From NCBI GenBank assembly GCA_027625915.1, contig JANTQA010000051.1, positions 5,394,501 through 5,458,500 of the forward strand: a stretch of DNA of 64,000 bases, read 5' to 3'. The position numbers and the translations under genes were made by a program. The DNA comes from Anaeramoeba flamelloides. Lineage: Eukaryota; Metamonada; Anaeramoebidae. Of this stretch, positions 48,190 to 61,400 are shown piece after piece; position 1 is the stretch's first letter, and every line of letters starts with the position of its first letter. The notes beneath the pieces are model-generated. The model worked only from the letters and a program-made list of their open reading frames with translations, did not search any database and had not been told where the DNA came from.

Positions 48190-50043
48190 ATAAAGAATAC
48201 ATTAAAAATATTAATTTTATTCGTAATATTTTTTTTTTATAATAATTTTCTTTATTCTTGTTGTTGTTGTTGTCGTTGTTGTTGTTGTTACTGTTGTTAC
48301 TAGAGAAAGGAGTATATAAATAAATCTGAAAAATTGGGATCAATATATTGTTAAAATTGTGTAATTAAAAAGTCAGATTAGAAATTTTATGAAACCTGAT
48401 GAGATTATTTATTTATTTATTGAGAGATAGGAGTAATTAAAGAAAATTCATCAAAATAAAAAAAAAGAGAAGACGTAATATAATTAAAATATTATAATAA
48501 AGAAAAAACATCATTTAAATGAGTAAATTAAAATTTTGAAAGACTGTCGTTAGGTTTTTTTTAATTTTTGAAATTAATAAAAACTGTAGTTAGCTTTTAC
48601 AGAATCTAAAAGAATGAGTTAAATCAAACATTTTTTTCTATTCTTTTAAATCCTGGAAAAACGCCCTTAGGTTTTTTTAGTTTTTGAAATAAAAAATCCT
48701 AACGAAAATCAATAGATTTTCCAAATAAAATAGAAAAACTCAAAAAGACCAAGAAAACTTCACAAATAAATAGAAAACTCAAAAAAACCTCGAAAATCAA
48801 TAGATTTTCAAAATAATAATATAGAAAAACTCAAAAAGACCTAGAACACTTCACAGATAAAATAGAAAACACAAGAAAACATAAACACTATATGGTATTC
48901 TACCGCCCTTGGCAGACATTTTTCATTAGCTTTTCAACGATTTGAAAGAATTGAGGAAGATCTTTGGTTATAGTTAATTCTTTAAAATTCAGGGGGAAAA
49001 CTGTTAGTTTATGATTAATTTAAATGATAAAAACAAATTTTCTTAAATTTTTTTATGTCTTATATCAAAGAAAATCGCCTTTAACTTTTCTGAGTTTTAC
49101 TGTTTATTTGGAAAAGGGATTGATTTTCAGAATAAAATATGATTGCTCAAAAAAAAAAAAAAAAAAACGCATTAAACCTTTCTAGAATTCATAGGGGGTT
49201 AAAGGACTGATAAAATGATTATCAATAATAAATAAGAATGTCGTTCTCTATGATTAATAGTAGATTATTGTATTGTTATACGTTTTTTAAAATTTAAAAG
49301 AATGCGTAAAAGATTTGATCTTGAACTCAATTTTTTTTTGAATTGTGTATAAGCCGAGCACTCAACGTCACTTCCCCAATTTCGTAGAATAGGATAGAAT
49401 GAAATCTTTTACCCAATTCTTCTGAATTTTACAAAGCTAGATATTGTATCCAATAGTGATTACTATGTAACCAATCTCTTTCGATAATTTTTTACTGATT
49501 TTAAGTATTTTTTTTTTTAAATTTTTTATTTTTGGTTTTTCTTAATCCCGAAAGTTTTACAAACCATAAGAGCTTTGATTATAATTTCTCCATAAGAACA
49601 ATATATTTCATAATTTTGATTAATGAGATTAACTAGCTCCTGAGTATTATTTCGAAGAATAACTTTTTTATATAGATTTTTGAATAAAATTTTTGATAAA
49701 ATTCATTTGATATAACTAGAGTTAGAAAAAAAATAGAATTAAATAATAAATGTCTTAAAATCAAAACAAAATAAGATCAATAATTTCTTTATTTATGACG
49801 AAAATCGATACCTCAAATAAATCAAAGTATAATATATATATATATATGTTATTATTATTATGAGATTTCATGAGTATCATTTTGTATGGCTAGCGTGAAA
49901 AAGAAAAGAAAAGCGAAGAAAAGAAAAGAAAATTCAAAATAAAAAAAATTAATATATTTAAAGCAATTGATTCAGTTGGAATGAATTTAAAAAGTTTAAT
50001 TTATTTTTATTTTTTTATTATTTTAGTTTTGCTTAATTTCAAA
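48190..50043. other. Spacer between convergent importin alpha and MOB1
   Basis: A CAA/TTG microsatellite (48257-48300) sits just after the importin stop. Most of the rest is the fifth compound-hairpin cluster (48540-49440). A TA run is at 49839-49856. No gene. Confidence 0.6.
48540..49440. repeat. Compound-hairpin repeat, cluster 5 (largest)
   Basis: Several degenerate copies of both palindrome types alternate with CGTTAGGTTTTTT-like spacers. Within it a segment of about 90 bp (AAAATCAATAGATTTTC... AAAACTCAAAAAGACC) is tandemly duplicated at about 48705-48880. An A run at 49148-49166 interrupts it. Confidence 0.65.
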
Positions 50044-53000
50044 TTAATCGAAATTACATAGTTTGTTAATTAATAATTGCATGGGTTGGAGTTCTTTTTC
50101 ATCAATTAGATTAAATTCATGTGTAAAATAGACAAAATGTTTAAATAGGGTATTTAAATGGGCCTCTGCGCCCATTTCTCTGATTGTTGAGAAATGTGAA
50201 TAATAAACATGGCCAAATATTCGAAACAATCGTTTAAATATTGGTGAAACGATTTTGTTTTTAAATCCACGTGGATAAGGCAATTCTGGATCGGAAGGGA
50301 AGATATTTTCATCATTAATTTGGTCATCAACCCATTTTAATAATTTTTCAATATAATCTGGTGCTGATAATCTCTTTGGCTTTCTAGATTTTTTTTCCGA
50401 CCAATGGTATTCAAATTTTGGACCTATTATTTAATAAAAAAACATTGATTTAAGAAATGTAAAAAAAGTGTTAGGGTTTTTGGGTTTTTTTTTACTTTTT
50501 CTTTCTTTTTCCTTTTAAGAATTGGAAAAGAAAATTTCAATTTACTTTTTCAGTTTTTGCAAATTTCCGAAAACTGGAAAAATACTTGTGTAAGTGTTTG
50601 AAAAATTGAACTATTTTTGATTTAAAAGTTAAAGAGGTATTAAAAATGTAAAAATTTTTTCATTTTTTGAACATTTTTAGTGAAATTATTGTTTTTTTTT
50701 TTTGAACCTTTAATCAAATCCAAAAATTAAGAAAGAATTCAAAAAAAAAAAACAATTATGAATGGTAAAAAAAGGGAAAATTATTAATTTTCAAATTTGG
50801 CCAAATTTCAAAATTGGTCAAATTCTTAATTTTTTGAATTTATTTTTTATTTTATTAAATTCAAAAAATTGAGAATTTGACCAAATTTGAAATTTAATAA
50901 TATTCCCCAAAATATTTTCTCAAATCCAAAAATAAATCAATAGTCCCGAAAGAAAAAAAAAAAATTATGAATACCCGTAAACAAACCAAACTGAAAAAGA
51001 TAAACAAAGATTGTGAAATCTGAAAAAACAAAATTAAACACTGGAAACGGTTAATTATTATACACCTCAAATATGGGACTTGTTGAGGTGGAAAGACAGA
51101 GGTGTAAATGCTTATCTTTTTAAACTTGATCATTTTTCAAGGAAATGATGTAAACCCCAATTCAAAATTTTTAACACACCAAAATTCGATTTGTGAAAAA
51201 AAAAACTTATTTAATCAATTCAAGAAGATTTACAAAATTAGAACCATTCACTAATTGAAATGTTAACACTTGTTTATAAATTACAATACTCACAAAACGA
51301 AAAATAAATAATTATCAATACAAATAAATCATGGGTGTGTTAAAAATTTTGGAGAGAGCAAAACAAAAAAATACATTAGTAAATTTGTTGAAATTCTATT
51401 AGGAATATTGATCGATCAAAGGTTAGGTACTACCAACTAATTTTATTTGAGTTCTTCTATTTGGAACAACTTGGCTTTAACCAAATATCAATGGTTGAAA
51501 AAAATTTTTGATCGAACAAAGCAAATTACGTAATTCAAACAATGAAATGAAAACAAAAACTAAAAGATGAAAAAATGATTTTCAGATTTTACAAAAATCA
51601 AAATTATCTCCAATTTCAATGAAATTGTATTATTGTGATTGTTTGTAACGTTTTAGCTGTGTCGAAAATTTTGAATTTTAGTTTACTTTGTATTTTCCCT
51701 TTAAAATGTTAATTCCTAATACAAAATGATTTTTGTATTCGATAATTTTGAAAAAAATTGATAGTGTTGAGTTATTTATTTGAATTGGGAAAAGATTTAA
51801 GTTATGTGAACTGAAATGCTGTTAATATTAAACAGTTATTAAACAACAAAAATTCAATAATGCCTTGTTATTATTGTTGAAAATGATTAAAAAGAAATAA
51901 TTGTACTACATTGATTGTGTGATAAATATGAAGCGTATTTTCACAAAGTCTGTTTTGCTTATGTTCATTTTATGAAAAACCAATTTATTTGATAAAGAAA
52001 TTTAGTGAAAAAAATTTTTTTTATTTTCATTTTTTGTTGTTTTTTTTTATCATTATTTTGATTTACCAAAATGTTTTATTTGGGGTTATATAGTTGATGT
52101 GTTGTTGGTATTTTTTTAAAATCATGGAAAAGGTAATTTTTTCCAAAATGAGTCAATCGTGCCTGAAATAACATAGAGTTTATACTTTAAATAATTCATT
52201 CAATGTTAAAAAGTTGACAAAAAAAATGAAAAAAATTTAATAATTTCTTGTTTTAGATTCCCCAAACTAAATACTTTTTCAGTCATAGGTACCCAGTTTA
52301 ATTGGTGAAATAAAACAAATTCAATAAGTTTATTCCAATATTCTTTTCAAAATAAATTTTCAATTTTTAGATCAAGATCAATTTTTCTAATTTATTCAAA
52401 TTTTTTTTGTTTTGTTTGTTTTTTTCTCTTTTTTTTTCAATTGTGATTTTTACTTATTTCCTTTTTTTTTTTTCTTCTTTTTATTTTCTTTTTTTAGCAA
52501 AAAGTCAATTCCGAAAAAAAAAAAAAATGTTTGGAAACTCCAATTTAACTTCTACAAAAATTGGGGTTTTATAATTTCTTTTAAAATTAAGTATTTACAA
52601 TTAAAAAATCTTATTATCAACGATTTTTTCATTTTCATAAGAATTTGAGAAATTTTGTAATAGATATACCATTGAAAGGGACCAAATTTTTTTTTTCATT
52701 TTATTTTTAGACTCGTAATTCTGTTACAAATTTTTTTTTATTTCAAGATCGATGGTCACTTGGTAAAAATGTGTTATTCTAAGGTTATTGATAAAGATAA
52801 AATGATTGTAGAGAAATAGTTTTGATTTCTATTGAAATTATATTTGGATCTTCAATAGGAGATCAAAATGAACATTGTTGTTTTTCTATTTTTAAGAAAA
52901 TCTATTGATTAATTACTTTTATTTCGGGCTGGTATCAGCTATTCTCATGATGTTTATTATACACTTATTTCTTATTTAATCTTCAAAGGTCATTTATAAA

Positions 53001-54206
53001 AAATATTTGATTTTTGAAAAAAATGTTGGGCCGCGTTGACTGAAACAAAGTTTAGGTGTCTTTTGGCTTAATATGAATATCAATAAAATAAATATATCAT
53101 GCGATGCATTTTTATCCACAAAAAACAAAAAATCTTCGAAAATAAAAAAATAAGGTAAGTTTTTTTCCATTTTATTGCTTTTAATACAATTTTGGGATGA
53201 TCTTGGATTTAAAAAATTTTCTTTTTAATGTCATTTTAAAAAGGTGTGGAAAAAAGGTTTTTAATAGAGTTCCCTAAAAAGGGTTTTGTTGAAGTTTATT
53301 GACAGTTTTTAGGGTAATTTTTGGAAATGACTTTGCAATTACTGCCATTCTCTAATTAATAAATGAAAATTTTTCTTTCAAATTCCCCAAAATCATTTTA
53401 CTAATTAGTGTTTGAAAATTCTTCTACACTTCGTAAAGCATCAATCAGAAATGAAAATTTCCTCTAATATGTTTTTTCGATTCGGATTTATTGTTAAGGA
53501 TTAGACTAAAGCGTCTAATCAGTTAAAGAGAGAATTTTAATATGGTTTTTCCTTTTTGAACTTGTGGCAAAATTAACTTTTTTTATTTGAATTTATCAGT
53601 AACTATTCATTGAAACAAATTCTGAATTTTGGGTGGATGGTATTGAAATATTAAGAAATAAAAACAAAAAAATACAGGCTCAGACTCAATTTCTTTTTAT
53701 GTTGTTTTTCTTTGATTTCAAAACCTGTGTCTGTTATCTCTCAACTGTTTATACAACTTGGTATTCAATAAAAACATTTACCTAATTTTAAATTATAGAA
53801 TCGTTGAAATTTCTAATATCAGACCTGATCTCCTGGTTAAGTCAGTTTGGTTCTTCAAAATGGATAAAAGCAAATGAAAAAAAAAAAATGACAAAAAATT
53901 TTTTAAAAAAAAAAAAAAAAACAAACCAGCATTCATAACAGGACAAGAGTTTGTTGTACAAACACTTTGGATTGAAGCATAGATCATGTTTAATTTGTTT
54001 GTAAAATCAATAACAAAAATGGAGAGCCATTGATTCAATTCTTCTTCTTCTGGTAGCTGAACTGCTAATTTCAAATTTCCTGATCCAAGCGTTCCTTTAG
54101 CTTGCTTATGAAGCGAGTATTTTTTGGATCCTTTATTAAACTTTTTTTGTGGTCTAAAGGTGTTTTTTTTATTGCTATTGAAAAGGACACAATTCGTCAG
54201 CACCAT
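50044..54206 (-). CDS. MOB1: MOB1 kinase activator, two exons
   Basis: Exons (in reading order) 54206-53927 and 50423-50044 give 219 residues (human MOB1A is 216). MOB1 binds and activates NDR/LATS-type kinases in the Hippo/mitotic-exit pathways. Conserved landmarks are FRPQKKF near 17, TLGSGNL (39-45), CTTNSCPVMNAG with zinc ligands Cys83 and Cys88, PKFEYHW, LKWVDDQ, KRLFRIFGHVYYSHF with zinc ligands His165 and His170, and EAHLNTLFKHFVYF. The junction restores Gly94 between MNA and PKFEYHW. The donor is GTTTGT and the acceptor is ATAATAG. The Met at 54206 gives an N-terminus of human-like length. The reading frame is open further upstream but codes only a low-complexity F-rich stretch, so a longer start is rejected. 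The 3503-bp intron is exceptional for such a small gene. Confidence 0.95.
51163..51351. repeat. 189-bp element with ~19-bp terminal inverted repeats
   Basis: It starts CAAAATTTTTAACACACC and ends GGGTGTGTTAAAAATTTTGG. The interior is non-coding. No other copy was seen in the window. Confidence 0.7.
52805..52990 (+). repeat. Dispersed repeat R4, copy 1
   Basis: It matches 56095-56290 in order: TTGATTTCTATTG.AATT, ATCTTCAAT, AAAATGA.CATT, TTGTTTTTCT, AGAAAAT.TATTGATT and CTATTCTC. Confidence 0.5.
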
Positions 54207-57200
54207 CGTCACACAAGAGAAATAAAAAAAAGAAAAAAAATTTGGAAAAAAAAAGAAAATATTTAGTTGTGGATTCAATAACTCGAAACAAGTTCCGTTT
54301 GTGAAAAAAAGGAATTTTACAATCTGAACATTTATAAAATAATAAAAAAGAAAGAATTTGGTAAAAAATAATTTTTTATTTGTAACTTTAAGGAACAACC
54401 TTTAAATTTTAGAAGATCAGTGTGTTTAGTTGTGTGGTGTTTTATTTGACTTGAAATATTTTGAAGAATGAAGTTAGTTTTCAAAACATAGTTAAAACAA
54501 AGAAAATTGACTTTTTGTGATTAAAATATTACCTATCATCTTAAGTGACGATTTTTGTCAGCTGTATTAGATCGGAAAAACACCACATAAGGATAAAAAT
54601 ATTCTTTAACAAAGTATTAATAAATTATTTTTGATTTTTGTCAAATAAAAAAATAAAGACAAAAGTAAAAGATAAAAGGGAAAAATTTTTTCAAAGTGAA
54701 ATAAAAAAACTTTAAATGGTTTTATATCTTTTTCTTTTCAGATTTCTTTTGGGTCCTTTAGCTTCAACCAAAAATCTTTCGAAAAAAAAGAGTTTATTTA
54801 AGGGATTAGCGTCTACCAAGGAGAAGCACAAGATCAAAGTTTGTTTTTATTGGGTGTTAATCGTATTAGTGCCCAATTTTTCAAATTTCTCTTTAGAAAA
54901 TCGATTAGTCAAGTAGTAAAATTTGTTGATCTCAACAATTACAAAAGCTCATCATATTAGTCAAAAATAATAAAAAAGTTCAGAAAAAAAAACTATATTC
55001 AGTGACAAATTTAAAGGCTGAATTATCAATATTCTGACTCCAAAGTCGCAAAATATCTTTCTTAATTTTTTTGGAGAAACGTTTATTTATTGCTAAAAAA
55101 TTAATTGTTTTAAAAAAATCGAAATAATTAACTAATCGATTTTTTTGACAAATTATTTCTCAAATATTGGAAATGTATTGATTTTACAATTAGCTTTTTC
55201 AAAAGCAAATATTATGGGGGGGGGGCTTACCGTCTTTGTGTTTTTATGTCAAGATTATTGACACAATCTTTGAAAATAACAAATTAAAAAAATAGTTACT
55301 TTTGAAAGTTTAAAAATATGAATTATTAAATACTGTAAGTCGATTATTTTGGTTTCTATTTTTAGATTTGGACAAGGAATTTTAAAAAAATTATTCCAAA
55401 ATGAAAATTTTTTATAGTGATCTTTAGTAAAAAATGTAAAAATGTATTCTGCAATAATATTACTAATAGATTTTTTAGAGTCATAGAGTTATTTGAGGCA
55501 TGGTACACTAAAATCATTTATACCCAATACAACATACTTTAGTTATTGAGAAATATATAGTGATTATAATCTATTAAATAATAATCATTCTTCACACATA
55601 GAAGATCCAAGTTGATTTCTTGTTCAGAATCAATATTGATGTTGTTTATTTATTATTTTATTGTCTAATTTAGAAATTTTTCAACCAATATTTTTTTCAA
55701 ATTTAAACAATTTGTTCAATAGTTTTAGTCAGATTAATAATTGATTTTTTTTTTTTAATTTTTTTATATTTTTTAGTTTTTGACTTTTTAAAAGCTAGGT
55801 ATAAAATAAATAATATCGTTACATAAGAGGTCATGTATCAAAAATTATTCTACAAGATCTGGTTTAATTTAGATTGAAAAATTCAAATTTTATATAATAT
55901 ATTTAAAATTTTACTTTTAACAGAATTCCATTCAAGTTCGAAATAATTTTGATTATTAAAAAATATGAAAATCATTTTAACATGATTTTACTTAGTCATC
56001 TACCAGTCTTGTAAAAAAAAATTTGAAAATAAATTAGATGTTAATGAAAATTGAAAAAAAAACCATTAAACATGAAATTGGTATTCTATTGTAACAGTGA
56101 AAATGATTCTTGAAAATCATGTTAGATTTCTATTGTAATTTTATTTGATCTTCAATTGAAAATGAAAATGAGCATTTTTGTTTTTCTTGTTGACAACCAA
56201 AGAATTTTTATTTTTTCAATTTTTGAGAAAATATATTGATTGATTAGATTTACTTTATACATGAATCAACTATTCTCTAAAGTCCATTATTCTACTTTTT
56301 TTTATTTATCCTTCATAATTCGATTATTAAAAATAATGGGGATTTCGGAATTTTTTTCTTCCACCTTGGGTAGTAAGTTTATTAAAAATTATTATTATTT
56401 TTTCCATTGGGTTGTCGGGTGTGTGTGAGTATTTTCACAAGCTTTTGTTCTTTATATTTCCCAGATTTTAGATTTGTTGTATTAAATTATTGGGTTTATC
56501 ATCAAAAAAAAAACTTTGTAAAGTACATCACAAAACAGACATGAATTCAAGAGAAAATGAAAAAACCTAGTTCCCAAAATGACCCCCTTTTTTGAAATTT
56601 CAAGAATTACAAAAATTTATAATTTGCAATCATATTATAAAAATCATTCCCAAAAGAATCAATTTTTATCAAACATTTTCTAAGTGTTAAATTACCTTTT
56701 AAGAATAATTTTTCAAAAGTGCCAAAAATTATTTTATTCTCTTTCCATGGAACCAAATAAAATAATTTCTTATTTGGTATCTTAACTCTAATTAAAAAAA
56801 AAAAAAGATTCTTTTAATTCAGTTTCCAAGTAAAATAATTTTCTTATCAGAAAATAAATATAAAAACATTTGAATTAACGAAGCTGATTAAAAATAAAAT
56901 CTGAATAAAAAAAACCTCAAATATTTATATTTTTTTTGAGAAAAATAAAATGTTTTTTATAATTTTTAAAAAAACTAAAAAAAATATTAATTATTAGATT
57001 TTGAGAATGATGGAATTCTATGAAAAAGCGAAAATTAAACAAAAAATAAGTTAACATTGATCAGTGAAATAGAAAGGAATGATTTGGTTGAAATGACCTC
57101 GATTAAAAATATGTGGTTTATTTTTCCTCTATTTGGAATTAATTTGTTATTTTTATAAAGAAAGGAATCGTTATGTGAGTTTCTTACTCTTTAAAGTTCG

Positions 57201-58260
57201 GATCATTAAACTATGGAAAGTTTTTTTTAATCTCAAAATTTTATTCTGCAATTTTCAATTTTTAGTGTTTCTCCATTAGGCAGAAATTCCTCTTATATTC
57301 GAAATCTTCCAAGACTAATTCTATATTTAAAGGGGTGTGTTGTTATAATTGTTGTTGGGTGTGAGTTTTGGAGATCATTTATATTGTCTCTCTTTGAAAA
57401 TTTAGTTTCTTGGGATTTTTTTATTTATCAAAAATTACTTTTGATTTTTGAAAAGTTTTTAATTTGACAAATAAATTTAAAAATTGAATTAGGGTTAAAT
57501 AAACAACTCAAAATTAATTCTACTGGGACGAAATTGAATTCGTATATAAAAAAAAATTATTTCAGATATCTAAGAATACTGATTATTGGATATTTTTTGA
57601 GATTGTAGAATGGCGTTATTTTTACAATAAAACCCCTTTATATAATATTTTGAAGAGCTGATAGATCTGGCATTTTTCTTCTTATAATTCTAGTAGTATT
57701 TGGGATAAAAAAAACAAATATAAAATTTTATCAAAATTGGTTCATTATTAAAGAATTGCCAAAAAAAATCGAGGTCTATCCATTCGATCTAATCAAAAAA
57801 ACGTATTATTTGTGATTGTTTTCAAAAAATAATCAAAATGTGGGCTCTTTAGGGAAAATTTTCAAAAGTGAAAAAAAGATTTTAATCAAAAAAAAAAATA
57901 AATAAAACAGTTATTTACATAATAAATGATAAAATAAGTAAGAAAAAAAAAATAAAAAAAATAAAAAAGCATATCGGGTGCTGTTTTCAAAAATAATCAG
58001 ACAAAAAGTTTTGGTTTTTTATAAAATTGTTCTATTTAGTCTTTTTAGCCATTTTCAGGCACCATTTGTAAACTTATAGGACTGACGTTTTTTCGAATAC
58101 GTTTATTAAGATTTTTTAAAATTTTCTATTTTATTTGGAATTAAAAAGTTAATTTCAAATAGTCTAATACTGTTTTAACTAAAAAAGAAAAGAAAAAAAA
58201 AAAAACTCTACTAATGTGTGAGAAGAGAAAAACAATTAAAAAAAATGACTCAAAATTTTT
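54207..58260. other. Spacer between MOB1 and NAGK with diverged repeats
   Basis: No gene is supported. R2 copy 2 (55015-55340), an R3 block (55750-55860) and R4 copy 2 (56095-56290) follow one another in the same orientation, perhaps parts of one larger decayed element. A run of ten G is at 55216-55225. Confidence 0.55.
55015..56290 (+). repeat. Run of dispersed repeat blocks R2, R3, R4
   Basis: 55015-55340 matches 41060-41380. 55750-55860 (TTTTTGACTTTT, TAGGTATAAAATAAATAATAT, AAAAATTATT) matches 23100-23210. 56095-56290 matches 52805-52990. Each match is diverged. Confidence 0.45.
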
Positions 58261-59502
58261 TTAATTTTCATACTTGACTTCAATTAAATTCTCGCGGTTA
58301 ATTGGAATCTCTAAGCCTGTTTTTCGAGCTACGAACGAAGCTGCGCCTATTGCTGACGTTTCCTTTAATGACGCGAATCTGAGGGGCACTTTTGGCAGCT
58401 GCCCCAAGAAACGATTACCGATAACTTCCCAGCTTTTCCACATTGATCCTACGCCAAGAAAATTAATTTTTGGGTGGTTTGGATTGTTTTTAATATACTT
58501 GTTCGTAATTGAGCAAGCAAGCTTTCCAAGTTGCTGGCCAGTCTGCTGCAAAAGATAGATCGCTAGGGGATCGCCGGTATAGGCAGCATCTGCGATGTGC
58601 TTTGTAAAGCCTGCGATCTTGTGCTTCTTGAAGTCACGATAGAAAACGGTTAACAACTCGGATCCCTGCGTGATTTCGAAATAGTTGAGCATCTTTCGGT
58701 AGAGCACAGAAATGTCAAACTTGCGAGTTTCTTCATATTCTAAAAAGCTTGACTCAACCCTTTGAAGAATAAGCTTGATCGCATTGACAGCTGTGGAAAA
58801 GCCAGATCCTTCATCGCCCAATAAGTGCCCCAGGCCCCCGCTTCGATACACGGTGCCATCCTCTGCAACAAGCCTTGAAGAGCTTCCAGTTCCAGAAATT
58901 ATCACACACCCAACACGCCCTGGGCCAAACGCAGTCTCTAATGGGCCGATGAGATCCGATCCAAAAAAATACTCACTCGCTAAGTCTCCACCAGATTTGT
59001 GGATCAGTCTTTTCAGAAATTTCTTTTGCAGGTTTTTGTCCCCAAGACCCGACAAAGTTAGCCCTATACCTCCAAACTTTGATCCGTTCCCTTCCTCTGA
59101 TTCCTTCTCTGGTTTTTTCTCTGATTCTTTCTCTGGATCGGTTGTGAAGAAGTCTTCTTCATATCTTGGTTTGCCGTTCTTGTTTCGAAGATGCTTTTCT
59201 GCTGCTCTCACTAACGAGTGAACAGTGGAAACACTTTCATCAAATGAGAGCCATGGGTTTGTTGGCCCTGCCTGCTTTCGGAACAGAATGTTACCATTTA
59301 CACCTGAAAGAACAACCAACTTGGAGCTAGTTGATCCTCTTTTGTTTTTTTTTTTTTGTTTTTTTTTGTTTATTTGTTTTTTTTTGTTTTTTTTTGTTTG
59401 TTAGATTTTTCAAAAGACTTTAATGTGGAACAAATTATTTCACCAGAAAAAACAGAGAAATCTTGACACCTACCCCTCAATTCCAACAAAATATTTATCC
59501 AT
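58261..59502 (-). CDS. NAGK: N-acetylglucosamine kinase (NAGK), two exons
   Basis: Exons (in reading order) 59502-59474 (29 nt) and 59338-58261 give 368 residues (human NAGK 344). NAGK phosphorylates GlcNAc to GlcNAc-6-phosphate in the cytosol, salvaging sugar from glycan breakdown. The family is sugar-kinase/Hsp70/actin-fold. The ATP phosphate-1 loop GIEGGSTSS (7-15) spans the splice junction. The catalytic-base Asp138 lies in GSDLIG, aligned with human TTDAAG. The phosphate-2 and sugar loops are ISGTGSSSRL (157-166) and GGLGHLLGDEGSG (177-189). FLGVGSMWKSW is the adenosine-side motif. The 135-bp intron (donor GTAGGT) has an unusual TTTG/T-rich tract near its 3' end. An acidic Lys/Glu insert at about 62-98 (KESEKKPEKESEE) is absent from animal NAGK. 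Composition is the least A+T-biased in the window. Confidence 0.96.
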
Positions 59503-61361
59503 AAAAAAAGGAAAGTTGAAAAATAATTTGAGATTTTGCAAAGCAAAAGGAATTCAAATTCCTCAAAAGAATCTTGTTAAATGTGTTTTTAAAACCGAAC
59601 TGGATTTTTCCCAAGAATATTCTCTTTACCAAATTTTTTAGATAAAAAAAAAAAGAAATTGATTATATTTGAAGAGTACTCAATCTTTCCTTTTCTTTTA
59701 ATTTTCAAAATGTAAAAGTCTCTTTTTATCACAAAAAAAATAATTAAACGAAAAGTGAAAAGTTATTTTATCCACTCTAGTTTTTCATTAAAACTGGTTG
59801 TGTTATATTTTTATGGTGAGAATACGATTAACATTTGTGCAAAATTAATGGTATAAAATTTTCATTCTGTTTCAAAAATAAGGTTTATCATAATCATTGT
59901 ACATTTCAATTTTTTAATTCAATAAATCAGGACAAACTATGAATTTAATGTTTAAGAATTAGGTACTTTGGTGGTTTATTTTAATTCTTGGATTGTTTTT
60001 TTTGAAAAGTTGAGTGAAAATTTGAATCTTTTTATTTTACAATTAATAGCATTTGGAAAGAACACTTTTTTCATGTTTTGGGAATTGGAATCTTATTTAC
60101 TGTTACCAGAAATTTTAATGGGAAATTTTTTCAACTCGTTTTTGTTTTTCAATGAAAAAAGAATCTGTCATTTGGATTGTTGCTTTCACGCAGTCTTGTA
60201 CAAAAATATTACATAAAACAATAAACAGAGATCCCAAATTTCAATCTATCCAATGTATTTCTTGGAAATTTGTTTGTAAAAAACAGAAAAAGAAGAAAAT
60301 GAATTGAGAATTTAGGTTTAAATTATTTTTCAAATCTCAATAAGTAGGGGATTATCATAAAAAAACAATAAGTTTTATAAGAAGTAAAATTAACAATTCA
60401 TTAATTTACAAACACATAAAAAAACTCTTAAAACTCGTGTTTCTTTTTTTTCGAAGGATTAAACAGTAAAAGTAGAGCTAATTTCCAATAAATAAAGGGA
60501 AATATTTTGTTTCGATTTTTTTGAAAATCAAATAATTTTGTGCTATTTGGAGATCCATACTCAGTAAATTTCTCTAAATAATAATAAAGAATTTAGAAAA
60601 TATCCTTAAATTTAATAGAATTCAGCTTAACTTAGATTTAGCTGTGATAAACACCAATTTAATACTGTTATTTTCCAATTAATATATGAAACTTTTTATT
60701 TCAATTTCTAAAAAGAATATTAAGTATTACTACTACAATCAAATTACGAGAGTAAAAATTTTGTTTTAGAGTTAACCCAGGAAGTTTAATTTATTGTCTA
60801 AAAATATCATTTCTAAATGATGTTTTAAAGATCTTGGGATTTTCTTCAACTTAAAAACTAGAAAAATATTTTGGAATATGAACTCAAAATTTTTATTTTT
60901 TAATTGGAAAATAAAAGTATATAAAACTTTTTCCCTTTTAGAAACTGTTTTTTCATTAGAAAAGTTTAACTTTCATCTCACCAACAACTTTCCCTCATAG
61001 ATTCTCTTGTTGGATTTAGCCCTGAAAATGAAAATATTATATATATATATATATATATATCTATATATAAATCTAAATATTCCGAAATCAAACCACCGTG
61101 AAAAAAAAGAATTAACACAAAGTAGAACTTTCATGACTTTAAACGGAAACTGATTAATATGGAATGTCTAGTATATTTTTGGATCTATTCACGAATTATC
61201 TTCTTTTTCTTGTTAAAATCAAAGACAAATTACAAAGAAATTTTAATTAATTTTTCACATAAAACATACTGCCACCAAAATTAACTTGAATTTATAACAT
61301 TGGATTTGGAAAAGGTATTAAAGTCTACATAACGTATCCATCAATTTTTTTTTTCACAAAG

Positions 61362-61400
<39 letters not shown>

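Larger units (their letters stand above)
50424..53926 (-). other. Long MOB1 intron (3503 bp)
   Basis: It contains a hairpin at about 50785-50900 (arms near GGTCAAATTCTTAATTTTTT), an inverted-repeat element (51163-51351), an R4 block (52805-52990) and a family C-like end near 53228. No nested gene was found on either strand. Confidence 0.8.

Noticed and set aside
58274-59221. Plus-strand frames of 94 and 148 codons
   Set aside because: They are antisense to NAGK, the most G/C-rich coding stretch, where stops are rare on either strand.
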